Source: Syntrophomonas sp. UBA1376 (lineage in GTDB: Bacteria > Bacillota > Syntrophomonadia > Syntrophomonadales > Syntrophomonadaceae). From it: 11,022 nucleotides of DNA. The stretch spans positions 1-11,022 of the forward strand of contig DBRE01000048.1 in the NCBI GenBank assembly GCA_002305535.1, given 5' to 3'. The first letter of the stretch is position 1. Each line of letters begins with the position of its first letter. Shown one piece after another: positions 1 to 6,506 of the stretch. The notes under the pieces are model-generated. The model was not told where the DNA came from. It was given only the letters and a program-made list of their open reading frames with translations, and ran no database searches. The position numbers and the translations under genes were made by a program.

Positions 1-1259
1 TTGAATCCCAATTCATTAGTAGCTCCTATTATGGACTGTATCTCCACTTCGATCGAGCCATCTTCCTTCAGGGAATTGGCAAATCCTCCCGCGATGATAT
101 TGGCTGCCTCATCAAAGCCGATCACTTTGTCCATAGCCGGCAGGACAATGATCTGATTAGCATTCCCGGCGCTGATCACCGCATCCGCCAGCTGATCTGC
201 GTCAGCCAGTGACTGTGAACCACCGTCTTGACCTGCATATTCGTCGGTAATGAGAACTGTCTTTATGCCTAATTGTTCGATTTTTTTGCAATTCATGATC
301 AAATCAGTGTCCGGATTACCAAATCCCTCCTCACTGATAATGACACCATCAGCTCCCAATAACTGAACCAGCTTAGCACAGAGATTGGAACTGCGCTCTT
401 TATCAGCCAGAGTGACGTTTTCATTGGTAATGACCACTCCAACGAAGTTAAGATCTTGTCCATGATGAAGGTAAAGATCATGGATAACAGGATTGTTTAA
501 GTGATGGTAAGTAGTGTTTTTATCACAGGCCGAAACACAGTTGCCGCTGACAATTGCTCCATCCATAACCTCAGTAGGAAACATAAAGGTCGGTAAGATT
601 TTTTTGGCATCCACTCCATAAACATAAGTATCATGCAAAAGACCCTGGGTTTGTAACATATATACATAGGCTACCCTGGGCAAGTCAGGATATTCCTGAA
701 GTTGCTCCGGTATCGGTTTGGTCTCATAGGTCAGTATTTCATCGGGAACCACGTGGCGGGCAGCCTCAGCAATATAACGGGTGGCTTTAAGTCCGACCAT
801 ACGGATTGCTTCCTCATGTTCATGCTGCTTGATGCCATCAGCCTTATTACAATCGATAACCAGGTTGATGGTCTGGGCGAAGGGGGTATACTCAGCTCCC
901 GGGCCGCTCATATCAATGATGCCCTCCTGAAATCCCACGATATTTCCCACGGTGATGACTGTCATACCTTTTAATACATGGGTACGGCCTTCTCCTACCA
1001 CGGTAAGCTGGTCGGAGAAACCTGGGAAAACACTGCCAGGGCCTGCCACTTTTACCCGTGGCTCCAGGACATCTTTGACCGGGCACAGACGCACCGAATC
1101 ACCTGGTTTGACTATATGGATATCACGACATATCAGACGCTCATCAGCGATAGCAGTCATTAATTCACCTTTATTTACATGAACAATCCCGTCTACCACT
1201 TGGGTCTGCTCACCGAATACTACGTCTTTGACCATGATATTGCCTAGTTCCAGCTTCAC
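1..1259 (-). CDS. grdE: Glycine reductase component B proprotein (GrdE family), 3' end cut by window
   Basis: Read from a GTG at 1259, the frame stays open to the left edge for 419 codons; family members are about 430 residues, so only roughly the last ten are missing. Component B of glycine/sarcosine/betaine reductase binds the amino substrate as a Schiff base and passes the carboxymethyl group to the selenoprotein GrdA; the complex yields acetyl phosphate and ammonia. The family precursor cleaves itself at a Cys that becomes a pyruvoyl cofactor; the matching motif SGNCVSACDKNTTYHH is present, with Cys241 as the expected cleavage residue. The end reads IIGATNELGF, as in relatives. It lies 18 bases after trxA with its own GGGAGG site, so it is operonic; grdA/grdB-type genes would be expected beyond the edge. 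The sarcosine (GrdG) and betaine (GrdI) versions are similar, but the glycine riboswitch upstream favours glycine. No in-frame UGA was seen. Confidence 0.9.
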   Translation of the reverse strand, partial: MKLELGNIMVKDVVFGEQTQVVDGIVHVNKGELMTAIADERLICRDIHIVKPGDSVRLCPVKDVLEPRVKVAGPGSVFPGFSDQLTVVGEGRTHVLKGMTVITVGNIVGFQEGIIDMSGPGAEYTPFAQTINLVIDCNKADGIKQHEHEEAIRMVGLKATRYIAEAARHVVPDEILTYETKPIPEQLQEYPDLPRVAYVYMLQTQGLLHDTYVYGVDAKKILPTFMFPTEVMDGAIVSGNCVSACDKNTTYHHLNNPVIHDLYLHHGQDLNFVGVVITNENVTLADKERSSNLCAKLVQLLGADGVIISEEGFGNPDTDLIMNCKKIEQLGIKTVLITDEYAGQDGGSQSLADADQLADAVISAGNANQIIVLPAMDKVIGFDEAANIIAGGFANSLKEDGSIEVEIQSIIGATNELGF

Positions 1260-1266
1260 ATTAATA

Positions 1267-1272
1267 CCTCCC
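1267..1272 (-). promoter_or_regulatory. Ribosome-binding site fixing the GTG start of grdE
   Basis: GGGAGG stands 7 bases before GTG at 1259. The ATG one base earlier (ATGTGA) is followed at once by a stop in its own frame and cannot be the start. The translation from GTG, MKLELGNIMVKDVVFGEQTQ, matches the known amino end of GrdE-type proteins. Confidence 0.8.
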
Positions 1273-1277
1273 GTTTG

Positions 1278-1598
1278 CTATTTGATGTGCTGCATTACCT
1301 TGGCTTCAATATCTTCGATAGTTATTTCCTGGCCAGATAATTCATCTATTTTTTCTCCCTGACTAAAGAATAATATGGCTGGCAATCCCAGAACTTTGTG
1401 ACTAATAGCTAAGCGGCGATTACCAGAGACATTGACCGAGCAAAATTTCATCTTCCCTCGATACTTTTCAGCCAAATCCTTGATGTCCGGCATAAGTTCC
1501 AGACAGTGTTCACATTTCGGTCCCCACCAATCTACCAAAACCACTTGATCGGATTGCAATACTTCCTGGTCAAAATTGTCTTTCGTTACCTCCAGCAT
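1278..1598 (-). CDS. trxA: Thioredoxin of the glycine reductase operon, CEHC active site
   Basis: Complete 106-residue thioredoxin, close to the usual length, expected in the cytoplasm. The active site reads WWGPKCEHC (Cys29, Cys32) instead of WCGPC, and the cis-proline is in GLPAI (Pro73). Thioredoxins encoded in grd operons commonly have altered active sites of the C-E-x-C kind. In that system they carry electrons from TrxB to the selenoprotein that is oxidised during acetyl phosphate formation. An AAGGAGGA ribosome site precedes the ATG. It sits 22 bases after trxB and 18 bases before grdE, so the three genes are surely co-transcribed. The context says it is a dedicated partner of glycine reductase rather than the housekeeping thioredoxin. 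Confidence 0.93.
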   Translation of the reverse strand: MLEVTKDNFDQEVLQSDQVVLVDWWGPKCEHCLELMPDIKDLAEKYRGKMKFCSVNVSGNRRLAISHKVLGLPAILFFSQGEKIDELSGQEITIEDIEAKVMQHIK

Positions 1599-1620
1599 GT
1601 ATTTTCCTCCTTTTCCCTTA

Positions 1621-2829
1621 TTACTTAAGTAATCCCCTTAAGCTTGTTTTGCTTATTGTATTGAGAGTAGTATCAACTTTCCCGTCAACAAATAATTGTA
1701 CCAGGGGCAAATCTTCCTCCTTGATTTGATAACGGTTTTTCACCAGTTCATTACGGGTAGCGTCCACCTTTACCAGATTAAACTTACCCGGGTTTTCATT
1801 TAGGAATTGATCGACCAGGCCAGCCTCTTCGGTTCCCTTCATATCAGTGGGATCATAATAGACCACCACTACTGGTTTTGTGGAATTCATGACCTCCTTC
1901 TCCCACAGTTCCCGGTCTTGGATATATCTTTGGGCAGCAACTGCGGCAATACTACCATCTGCGACCGCGGTAACTACCTGCCGCAGATACTTGTCCCGCA
2001 CATCACCGGCCGCAAAAACACCTTCAATGTTAGTGGCCATTTTCTCATCGGTTATTATATAGCCCTGGGGATTGAGCTCCAGAACGTCTTTAACCAGATC
2101 GGTTTTAGGAACCGTACCAATATAAATAAATACTCCATTGACCGGAAGATCGCTTTCCTCTCCGGTTTTGATGTTTTTCAAAGTGATCGATTCCACAATT
2201 TCATCACCATTGATCTTTTGAACGGTGCTATTCCAGATCCACTCTATTTTAGGTGATTTAAAAGCCCGCTCGGCTGAAACCGGGTTTGCATCAACATGGC
2301 CTTCCTCATGGATCACTACCATGGTTACTGATTCAGCGAATCTAGTCAGGTATTCAGCTTCTTCAATAGCTGCATCTCCGCTACCGACTACTGCCACGTC
2401 CAGTTCTTCGAATAGATCAGCATCACAGGTAGCGCAATAGCTGACCCCTTTACCACGTAGTTTACCCTCACCAGCCACACTTAAGAGACGCGGTTCCGCT
2501 CCTAGGGCAAATATGATAGCTTTGCCGTAATAATCACCTTTCTTGCCGCTGATTTTTTTATCCGGCAGATCCATGCCGATGATGGTGTCTTTAATAAATT
2601 CCACCCCAAAGGCTTCGGCGTGCTCAGCCATGGATTGGCTTAACCCCGGGCCAGTAGTTCCAGGCCCAAAACCCGGGTAGTTTTCTAATTCCTCAGTTGT
2701 AGCTGCCTGGCCTCCCGGCCTACCTTTCTCTATAATGGCCGTTTTTAGCTTGGCGCGGGCACCATAGATTCCTGCTGCGAGACCAGCTGGCCCACCTCCA
2801 AGAATCAAAAGGTCATAACTTGCTGCCAT
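1621..2829 (-). CDS. trxB: Thioredoxin reductase with C-terminal cysteine-free thioredoxin-like domain
   Basis: A 402-residue flavoprotein. The FAD motif GGGPAG (residues 11-16), the redox pair CATC (Cys132, Cys135), a second nucleotide fold GSGDAA (149-154) and the FAD motif AAGDVRD (273-279) follow the TrxB order. It reduces TrxA at the cost of a nicotinamide donor. Two things are unusual. The HRRxxxR segment that holds the 2'-phosphate of NADPH is absent; the same place reads VVIHEEGHVDA (171-181), so NADH or another donor is possible. After the normal end near residue 312 there is an extra segment, about 318-402, that follows the thioredoxin pattern (VVVVYYDPTD, then KVDAT, then DLPLVQLFVDG with a candidate cis-Pro375) but has no cysteine. 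Ordinary TrxB is about 310-320 residues. The start is ATG at 2829: AAAGGTGG lies 8 bases upstream, whereas the in-frame TTG at 2850 has no ribosome site and sits only 6 bases after the leader terminator's U-run. Confidence 0.92.
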   Translation of the reverse strand: MAASYDLLILGGGPAGLAAGIYGARAKLKTAIIEKGRPGGQAATTEELENYPGFGPGTTGPGLSQSMAEHAEAFGVEFIKDTIIGMDLPDKKISGKKGDYYGKAIIFALGAEPRLLSVAGEGKLRGKGVSYCATCDADLFEELDVAVVGSGDAAIEEAEYLTRFAESVTMVVIHEEGHVDANPVSAERAFKSPKIEWIWNSTVQKINGDEIVESITLKNIKTGEESDLPVNGVFIYIGTVPKTDLVKDVLELNPQGYIITDEKMATNIEGVFAAGDVRDKYLRQVVTAVADGSIAAVAAQRYIQDRELWEKEVMNSTKPVVVVYYDPTDMKGTEEAGLVDQFLNENPGKFNLVKVDATRNELVKNRYQIKEEDLPLVQLFVDGKVDTTLNTISKTSLRGLLK

Positions 2830-2837
2830 ATGTTTCG

Positions 2838-2845
2838 CCACCTTT
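2838..2845 (-). promoter_or_regulatory. Ribosome-binding site fixing the trxB start
   Basis: AAAGGTGG lies 8 bases before ATG at 2829. This decides against the longer reading from TTG at 2850, which this ribosome site would follow rather than precede. Confidence 0.7.
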
Positions 2846-2856
2846 GTCAAATTAAT

Positions 2857-2890
2857 AAAAAAACAGACGACAAGTCATTCTTGTCCTCTG
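2857..2890 (-). terminator. Intrinsic terminator in the trxB leader (riboswitch expression platform)
   Basis: In minus-strand RNA the arms CAGA-G-GACAAG and CTTGTC-G-TCTG pair around the loop AATGA, giving ten pairs with one G/G mismatch, followed directly by seven U. It lies between the riboswitch and the trxB start, and its first arm includes the end of the GGGACAGAG aptamer motif. Aptamer folding and terminator folding therefore compete for the same bases. Confidence 0.85.
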
Positions 2891-3047
2891 TCCCTTGTAC
2901 CTGAGAAATTCGTTTGCACTTGCCTCCTTGGGTATCGTGTTCGGTTACCATCAAATCGGTTCATGTCCAAACCCTAATATTTGAAGTTTGATATTTGCTC
3001 CTTTGACTGAGTATGTATTGGTTTGCTAAAACCATCCTCTCCTATTA
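2885..3047 (-). promoter_or_regulatory. Glycine riboswitch (gcvT-type), probably tandem aptamers
   Basis: Read on the minus strand. The promoter-distal aptamer contains AAGGAGGCAAG (2919-2929) and then CTCAGGTACAAGGGACAG (2888-2905), both hallmark blocks of glycine riboswitches. The stretch before it looks like a first, more diverged aptamer: GGAGAGG (3036-3042), a perfect hairpin GGTTT-TAGC-AAACC (3020-3033), AAAGGAGCAA (2995-3004), a short stem AATAT/ATATT, and a TAGGGTTTGGACA block (about 2964-2976). The terminator shares bases with the end of the second aptamer, so glycine binding should prevent termination and switch the operon on. The downstream genes are glycine reductase genes, which fits that logic. 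I could not score it with a covariance model; the second aptamer is the better supported one. Confidence 0.8.
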
Positions 3048-3212
3048 GATTCTCTTATAATAACAATTTTATGCAGTGCCCCGCTTTTCCTTGGCAACTT
3101 CTGGGTTTATATCACTTATTAATTCGATAAAAGTCGAAGGAAGCCTTTATTTCATCTCCCTGATTTCAAACTATAATTATTTCTATTACATTTTATTCTC
3201 CTAGGTTAGGAT
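3048..3212 (-). other. Upstream region of the riboswitch operon, promoter not certain
   Basis: This AT-rich stretch must hold the promoter of the grd operon. The best pair I see is TTGCCA (3092-3097) and TAAAAT (3066-3071), but the 20-base spacing is too long for a standard vegetative promoter. TATTAT just downstream is another possible -10. A small inverted repeat, TTCGA/TCGAA (3123-3127 and 3134-3138), lies upstream. No terminator is visible after the merR-type gene that ends at 3213, so some read-through from that gene into the leader is possible. Confidence 0.3.
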
Positions 3213-3719
3213 CTATTTGCCGCGCAACCGGGACAGCCAGGATTTGTTTTTTCCTTCGTTTCCGTCTCCTTTAAGAATTTGCATCAGTTCATCGAGATTT
3301 TGATCCCGCTCCCGACTATAGCGATCCAGCTTTTCCTCCAGACGCTTGAGTCGTTCTTCCAGTAATCTGTTCTGGCGAATAATTTCATCATTCTGTTCCG
3401 ATACCTGGCGCACCAGTGATACCGCTTCCACGAATTCGAAAGTGACCAGAGGGCCTGGGGAAACAGTTTCCGTAGGCGGTGGTTGAGTTTCTTCCTCAGT
3501 ATTCTCCAGAGCTAACCGAATGGCAGTAGTATTAAGTCCTTTTTCTCTTAACTTAAGAACTAATCGTAAGGTATCGATGTCAGAATCAGTATAGAGACGA
3601 TCTCCCCGTTCATCCCGTTTAATCTTTATTTTTAGGCTGTTTTCCAGGTAGCGCAGGGTATGCTGCTCAATAGACAGCATTTCTGAGACTTCACCTATTT
3701 TATAAATTTGTTCCTTCAT
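3213..3719 (-). CDS. MerR-type DNA-binding protein with coiled coil and basic C-terminal tail
   Basis: 168 residues. Residues 5-45 form a MerR-like winged helix-turn-helix (YKIGEVSEMLSIEQHTLRYL, then RGDRLYTDSDID), and residues 46-75 the usual following helix. After a Pro/Thr linker (79-92), residues about 98-148 are a long charged heptad-like coiled coil. The end, KNKSWLSRLRGK, is basic with spaced hydrophobic residues. There is no cysteine, so metal or redox sensing of the classic MerR kind is unlikely. This layout is like MerR-fold proteins of Bacillus that end in a DUF3967-like tail, and in outline like RacA, which joins DNA to the cell pole; either link is inference. The ribosome site GGGGAGG lies somewhat far (12 bases) from the ATG. 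It stands just upstream of the grd operon on the same strand, but nothing shows that it regulates it. Confidence 0.85.
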   Translation of the reverse strand: MKEQIYKIGEVSEMLSIEQHTLRYLENSLKIKIKRDERGDRLYTDSDIDTLRLVLKLREKGLNTTAIRLALENTEEETQPPPTETVSPGPLVTFEFVEAVSLVRQVSEQNDEIIRQNRLLEERLKRLEEKLDRYSRERDQNLDELMQILKGDGNEGKNKSWLSRLRGK

Positions 3720-3774
3720 TAGTCACACTTTCCTCCCCAGCTTCATAAGTTGTTATCAGGTAGACGGATCAAGG

Positions 3775-3954
3775 ATGAACCTACACTATATCGCAGTTAG
3801 ACACTTCACAGTTTTTTCTCAGCCCGGCGTATCAGCTATTAGCACTGTGAGGTTCACAATTAACTTGATAGTCAGCCTGACAACTTTCCCTTCCATATGG
3901 CTCATGGTGTACCTCCTCTTACCACCAATATATGAGCACAGCCGCCCTGAATAG
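3775..3954 (+). CDS. Possible 59-codon plus-strand ORF ending at a terminator (doubtful)
   Basis: ATG at 3775 opens a frame of 59 codons to TAG at 3952. The peptide has a hydrophobic stretch (INLIVSLTTFPSIWLMVYLL) that could span a membrane. In its favour, a plus-strand terminator hairpin overlaps its last codons and stop, and no other plus-strand gene is available for that terminator. Against it, the only purine run (AAGG) touches the ATG and leaves no room for a ribosome site, no clear promoter is seen, and a 28-codon ORF with a far better ribosome site runs on the opposite strand. I do not recognise the protein. The locus could equally make an untranslated RNA. Confidence 0.2.
   Translation: MNLHYIAVRHFTVFSQPGVSAISTVRFTINLIVSLTTFPSIWLMVYLLLPPIYEHSRPE
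3819..3905 (-). CDS. Small ORF (28 codons) with strong ribosome site, unknown function
   Basis: AGAGGAGGTACACCATG is close to an ideal ribosome site and start. The ORF begins MSHMEGKVVRLTIKL and ends LIADTPG at a TGA. Its middle is hydrophobic with spaced Lys/Arg residues, so a short membrane or leader peptide is possible. It lies 99 bases before the merR-type gene on the same strand, where a leader peptide or a small co-transcribed protein would fit. TATATT at 3927-3932 is a possible -10 with no good -35. The coding stretch contains the palindrome GTCAGCCTGAC (3871-3881), and an inverted repeat (3803-3812 with 3843-3852) spans its end. No family recognised; the main support is the ribosome site. 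Confidence 0.35.
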   Translation of the reverse strand: MSHMEGKVVRLTIKLIVNLTVLIADTPG

Positions 3955-3967
3955 GACGGCTTTTTTT
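3940..3967 (+). terminator. Orphan intrinsic terminator, plus orientation
   Basis: AGCCG-C-CCT and AGG-A-CGGCT pair around the loop GAAT with one C/A mismatch, followed by a run of T on the plus strand. On the minus strand the hairpin is preceded by A and followed by TGTGCTC, so it would not end minus-strand transcripts. All recognised genes nearby run on the minus strand, which means an unlisted plus-strand transcript probably ends here. Confidence 0.7.
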
Positions 3968-4001
3968 ATGGAAATGATTCTAAGGCAGGAAAAGACTTAG
4001 A

Positions 4002-4385
4002 CTATTTTATGAACTTGATACTTAGTGGATATCGAAATGTTTCCCCATTACTGGTCTGTATGGCCGCTACAATTATCAGCACCAGATTTACCGCAAAAAG
4101 CGCTGCCAGCAGAATACCCAGTGCGATGGCTACCGGGATCAGGATGAAGGTCAATGCAAAAATAACGATGACTATGACGGCTACTAGGCTATAAACCATT
4201 ACGGAGATCTGGAAATTGAGAGCTTCTTTACCGTGCTCATCTACCAGCGCATATTCATCCTTCTTAAAAAGCCACACTAAGAGCGGCCCCAGGATATTAC
4301 CAAAAGGAATTCCCACATAACAAGTTAAAGCAGCCAGATGACATCCCATAGCCCAGTTACGAGCAACCTGATCATTATCAGTCAT
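4002..4385 (-). CDS. DUF4870 (Tic20-like) small membrane protein
   Basis: 127 residues with three hydrophobic spans (about 16-41, 58-82 and 84-110). The sequence VDEHGKEALNFQISV between the first two spans is the conserved hallmark of DUF4870 proteins, and the length is typical. No signal peptide is seen apart from the first membrane span. The molecular role of the family in bacteria is not established; a resemblance to the plastid import component Tic20 has been noted for the fold. It has its own promoter at 4421-4449, and a moderate GGGAGTG ribosome site lies before ATG at 4385. The gene before it ends with a strong terminator, so it is likely a single-gene unit or the head of a short one running toward the small ORF and the merR-type gene. 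Confidence 0.88.
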   Translation of the reverse strand: MTDNDQVARNWAMGCHLAALTCYVGIPFGNILGPLLVWLFKKDEYALVDEHGKEALNFQISVMVYSLVAVIVIVIFALTFILIPVAIALGILLAALFAVNLVLIIVAAIQTSNGETFRYPLSIKFIK

Positions 4386-4420
4386 TAATCGTTCACTCCC
4401 ACATTCGCTTCTATGAGTGC

Positions 4421-4449
4421 AGTATAAAGCAGCTCTGCTATTATTTCAA
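4421..4449 (-). promoter_or_regulatory. Vegetative (sigma-A type) promoter of the DUF4870 gene
   Basis: On the minus strand, TTGAAA (4444-4449) and TATACT (4421-4426) are separated by 17 bases, with transcription expected to start near 4414 and the gene start at 4385. Both boxes differ from consensus at only one position. This is the best promoter in the window. Confidence 0.75.
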
Positions 4450-4492
4450 TGCGAGCACCAGAGGGAACCGTTCTTGCATCCTAGTTTGCTCT

Positions 4493-4524
4493 GAAAACAA
4501 GGGGCTGCCGATTGGCAGCCCCTT
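4493..4524 (-). terminator. Terminator of the acyl-CoA dehydrogenase gene 4539-6377
   Basis: A perfect 11-pair stem, AAGGGGCTGCC / GGCAGCCCCTT (4499-4524), with a four-base loop is followed on the minus strand by GTTTTC. It begins 14 bases after the dehydrogenase stop. The T-run is short, but the stem is GC-rich and perfect. Confidence 0.85.
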
Positions 4525-4538
4525 AACGGAATTGAAAA

Positions 4539-6377
4539 TTAGTAGTCGAATGCCTGGAGATCAATGTCCAGAACTGAAGTATCTCCGTCTTTAACGATTT
4601 CTGCTACAGCCCATACATTAGGTACCACATTACGCAGATAGTAGCGAGCAGCCGCTACTTTACCAGTATAGAACGGATAGTCATAGTGGTCAGAGCCTAC
4701 TTCCTGAGCCTTTTTGTCAGCCAGCAAGGCCTGGTCAAGAATGCAATAGCCTGCAAACAACTGGGAAGTGGCAGTAAGGATACGCCGGGAAAAAACTGGC
4801 ATCATACTGATCTGGTTATTACCAAAGTATCCACCAATGGCCATTTGGATCTCGGTATATGCATCCAGAGCTCTACCTAGGTTGGCAAATTCCTTTTCCA
4901 ACCCGGCGGTGTTCTTGTTAGCTTCATAAAAATCCCGAATTTCCTGAATAAAGGCTGCAAAGGCTGCCCCTTTCTTCATGAGCCACTTGCGTCCGATCAG
5001 ATCCAAAGACTGGATATAGTTGGTTCCTTCCCAAATCGAGTAAATCTTTACATCCCGGGCAATCTGAGCCACCGGATACTCTTCACAATAGCCGTATCCA
5101 CCATAGGCCTGAATGGCTTCACCGATCAGCCACCAAGCTTCATCAGTGGGATATGCTTTGCAAAGCGGTGTAGCTACTTCGATAAGATCATTGGCCTTTT
5201 CCCTTTCCGCCGGATCAGGATCATGTTCACGCACATCAAAGGCAAAGTATACTTTGTACATCATCGCGCGTATTGCCTCAACATGGGCCTTACCCATCAA
5301 TAGGGTGCGGCGGATGTCTTCATGATTGATTATAGTGATCCGGTCAGCTTTGGGATTGGTCAGTGGTCTGCCCTGGATTCTTTCTTTGGCATAATCACGG
5401 GCATTATAGAAAGCATTGGCAATACATGACAAGCCTGCATGTCCGGTTTCCATACGCGCCAGATTCATCATCTGGAACATCTGGGCCATACCTTCACCTT
5501 TGCCGTCGTTTTCGCGAGGATCCACACCCAAGAGCCAGCCCCGGCAATTGTTGTTCTCACCCATGGACAGAGAAGCAGTAACAGAACCATGCTGACCCAG
5601 CTTATGTTCTACGCCAGTGGTTTGAACATCATTGTCCTCCAAGGAGCCATCTTCATTGACCCAATACTTGGGCACCACAAAAAGGGAGATGCCTTTGGTG
5701 CCTGGCCGAGCACCTTCGATCCTGGCTAAATATAAATGAATAATGTTCTCGGTAAAATCGTTGTCCCCACCCGTTATGAAAATCTTATTACCTTTGATTT
5801 TGAAAATACGCGGATCATCAGTGGGATAGGCTTTGGAAAGAATATCGCCTACGTCAGAGCCAGCAGTGGGTTCCGTTAAGCACATGGTGCCTGACCAGGT
5901 TCCATCCATCATCTTAGGAAGAAACATCTCTTTCAGCTTGTCATCACCAAAGGTCTGAATGAGTCCAGCTGAACCACTGGTTAAAATAATATAAGGTCCG
6001 AAAGTCGGATTGGCAGCACAGAACATCTCCCATACCATGGCATACAGGATCTCCGGCATTACCATAGCGCCTTCGCTTTCATCGATATTGCTGGTTCCCC
6101 ATCCTTCGGATTGAAGCTGCTTAAACAGCGGCCCAAAGCTTGGGGGCAACTTCACTTTGCCATTTTCAAATTGTATCGGATTGCTGTCCCCGTCTTCGTT
6201 GGTAGGCTCGATTAATTCTTTAGCCATTTTCAAACACGGATCCAGGATAGCATCCACATCATCTTTGGAATAATACTCAGAATACCGCGGGTAGGAAAAA
6301 ATCTTTTCGGTAGGTAGCCATTCCTTGGCAATAAATTTCAAGTCACGAGTATTTAGGTACGCAAAATTAGCAGACAT
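4539..6377 (-). CDS. Acyl-CoA dehydrogenase, long (~610-residue) type, copy 1
   Basis: 612 residues, complete. Oxidises an acyl-CoA to the trans-2-enoyl-CoA with FAD and passes electrons to electron-transfer flavoprotein; a soluble enzyme of beta-oxidation. Motifs in order: CLTEPTAGSDVG (166-177), the acyl-CoA dehydrogenase signature; KIFITGGD (198-205); RMETGHAGLS (308-317); then GGYGYCEEYPVAQIARD (426-442) and IYSIWEGTN (445-453). Glu450 in WEGTN is the expected catalytic base. Beyond about residue 465 there is the extra C-terminal helical domain that separates this ~600-residue class (which also includes methylmercaptopropionyl-CoA dehydrogenases such as DmdC) from the ~380-residue enzymes. 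The chain length of the substrate cannot be read from sequence. GGAGGG before ATG at 6377 is a good ribosome site. It has its own leader and terminator and aligns end to end with copy 2 upstream. No electron-transfer flavoprotein genes lie in the window. Confidence 0.93.
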   Translation of the reverse strand: MSANFAYLNTRDLKFIAKEWLPTEKIFSYPRYSEYYSKDDVDAILDPCLKMAKELIEPTNEDGDSNPIQFENGKVKLPPSFGPLFKQLQSEGWGTSNIDESEGAMVMPEILYAMVWEMFCAANPTFGPYIILTSGSAGLIQTFGDDKLKEMFLPKMMDGTWSGTMCLTEPTAGSDVGDILSKAYPTDDPRIFKIKGNKIFITGGDNDFTENIIHLYLARIEGARPGTKGISLFVVPKYWVNEDGSLEDNDVQTTGVEHKLGQHGSVTASLSMGENNNCRGWLLGVDPRENDGKGEGMAQMFQMMNLARMETGHAGLSCIANAFYNARDYAKERIQGRPLTNPKADRITIINHEDIRRTLLMGKAHVEAIRAMMYKVYFAFDVREHDPDPAEREKANDLIEVATPLCKAYPTDEAWWLIGEAIQAYGGYGYCEEYPVAQIARDVKIYSIWEGTNYIQSLDLIGRKWLMKKGAAFAAFIQEIRDFYEANKNTAGLEKEFANLGRALDAYTEIQMAIGGYFGNNQISMMPVFSRRILTATSQLFAGYCILDQALLADKKAQEVGSDHYDYPFYTGKVAAARYYLRNVVPNVWAVAEIVKDGDTSVLDIDLQAFDY

Positions 6378-6506
6378 ATTTTACACCCTCCATTTTCTAG
6401 GAGCCCCCCAGTTATATCTACTCTTTGTCTTATCTAGTTGTCCTCTGATCCCCCGCCGGGAAGTCCCCCTTAGTTTTAAACATCATCTCTATACCTACAG
6501 CTTGGT

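Noticed and set aside
702..1182. Plus-strand ORFs opposite grdE
   Set aside because: They are antisense shadows of a well-supported conserved gene and have no ribosome sites.
1807..2440. Plus-strand ORFs opposite trxB
   Set aside because: Antisense shadows; the minus-strand frame carries all the family motifs.
2827..2850. TTG at 2850 as the trxB start (409-residue version)
   Set aside because: It has no ribosome site and begins 6 bases after the terminator U-run; AAAGGTGG is placed correctly for ATG at 2829, and the FAD-fold start matches that.
3940..3961. Hairpin as terminator of the DUF4870 gene
   Set aside because: In the minus direction it is preceded by A and not followed by T; only the plus direction has the U-run.
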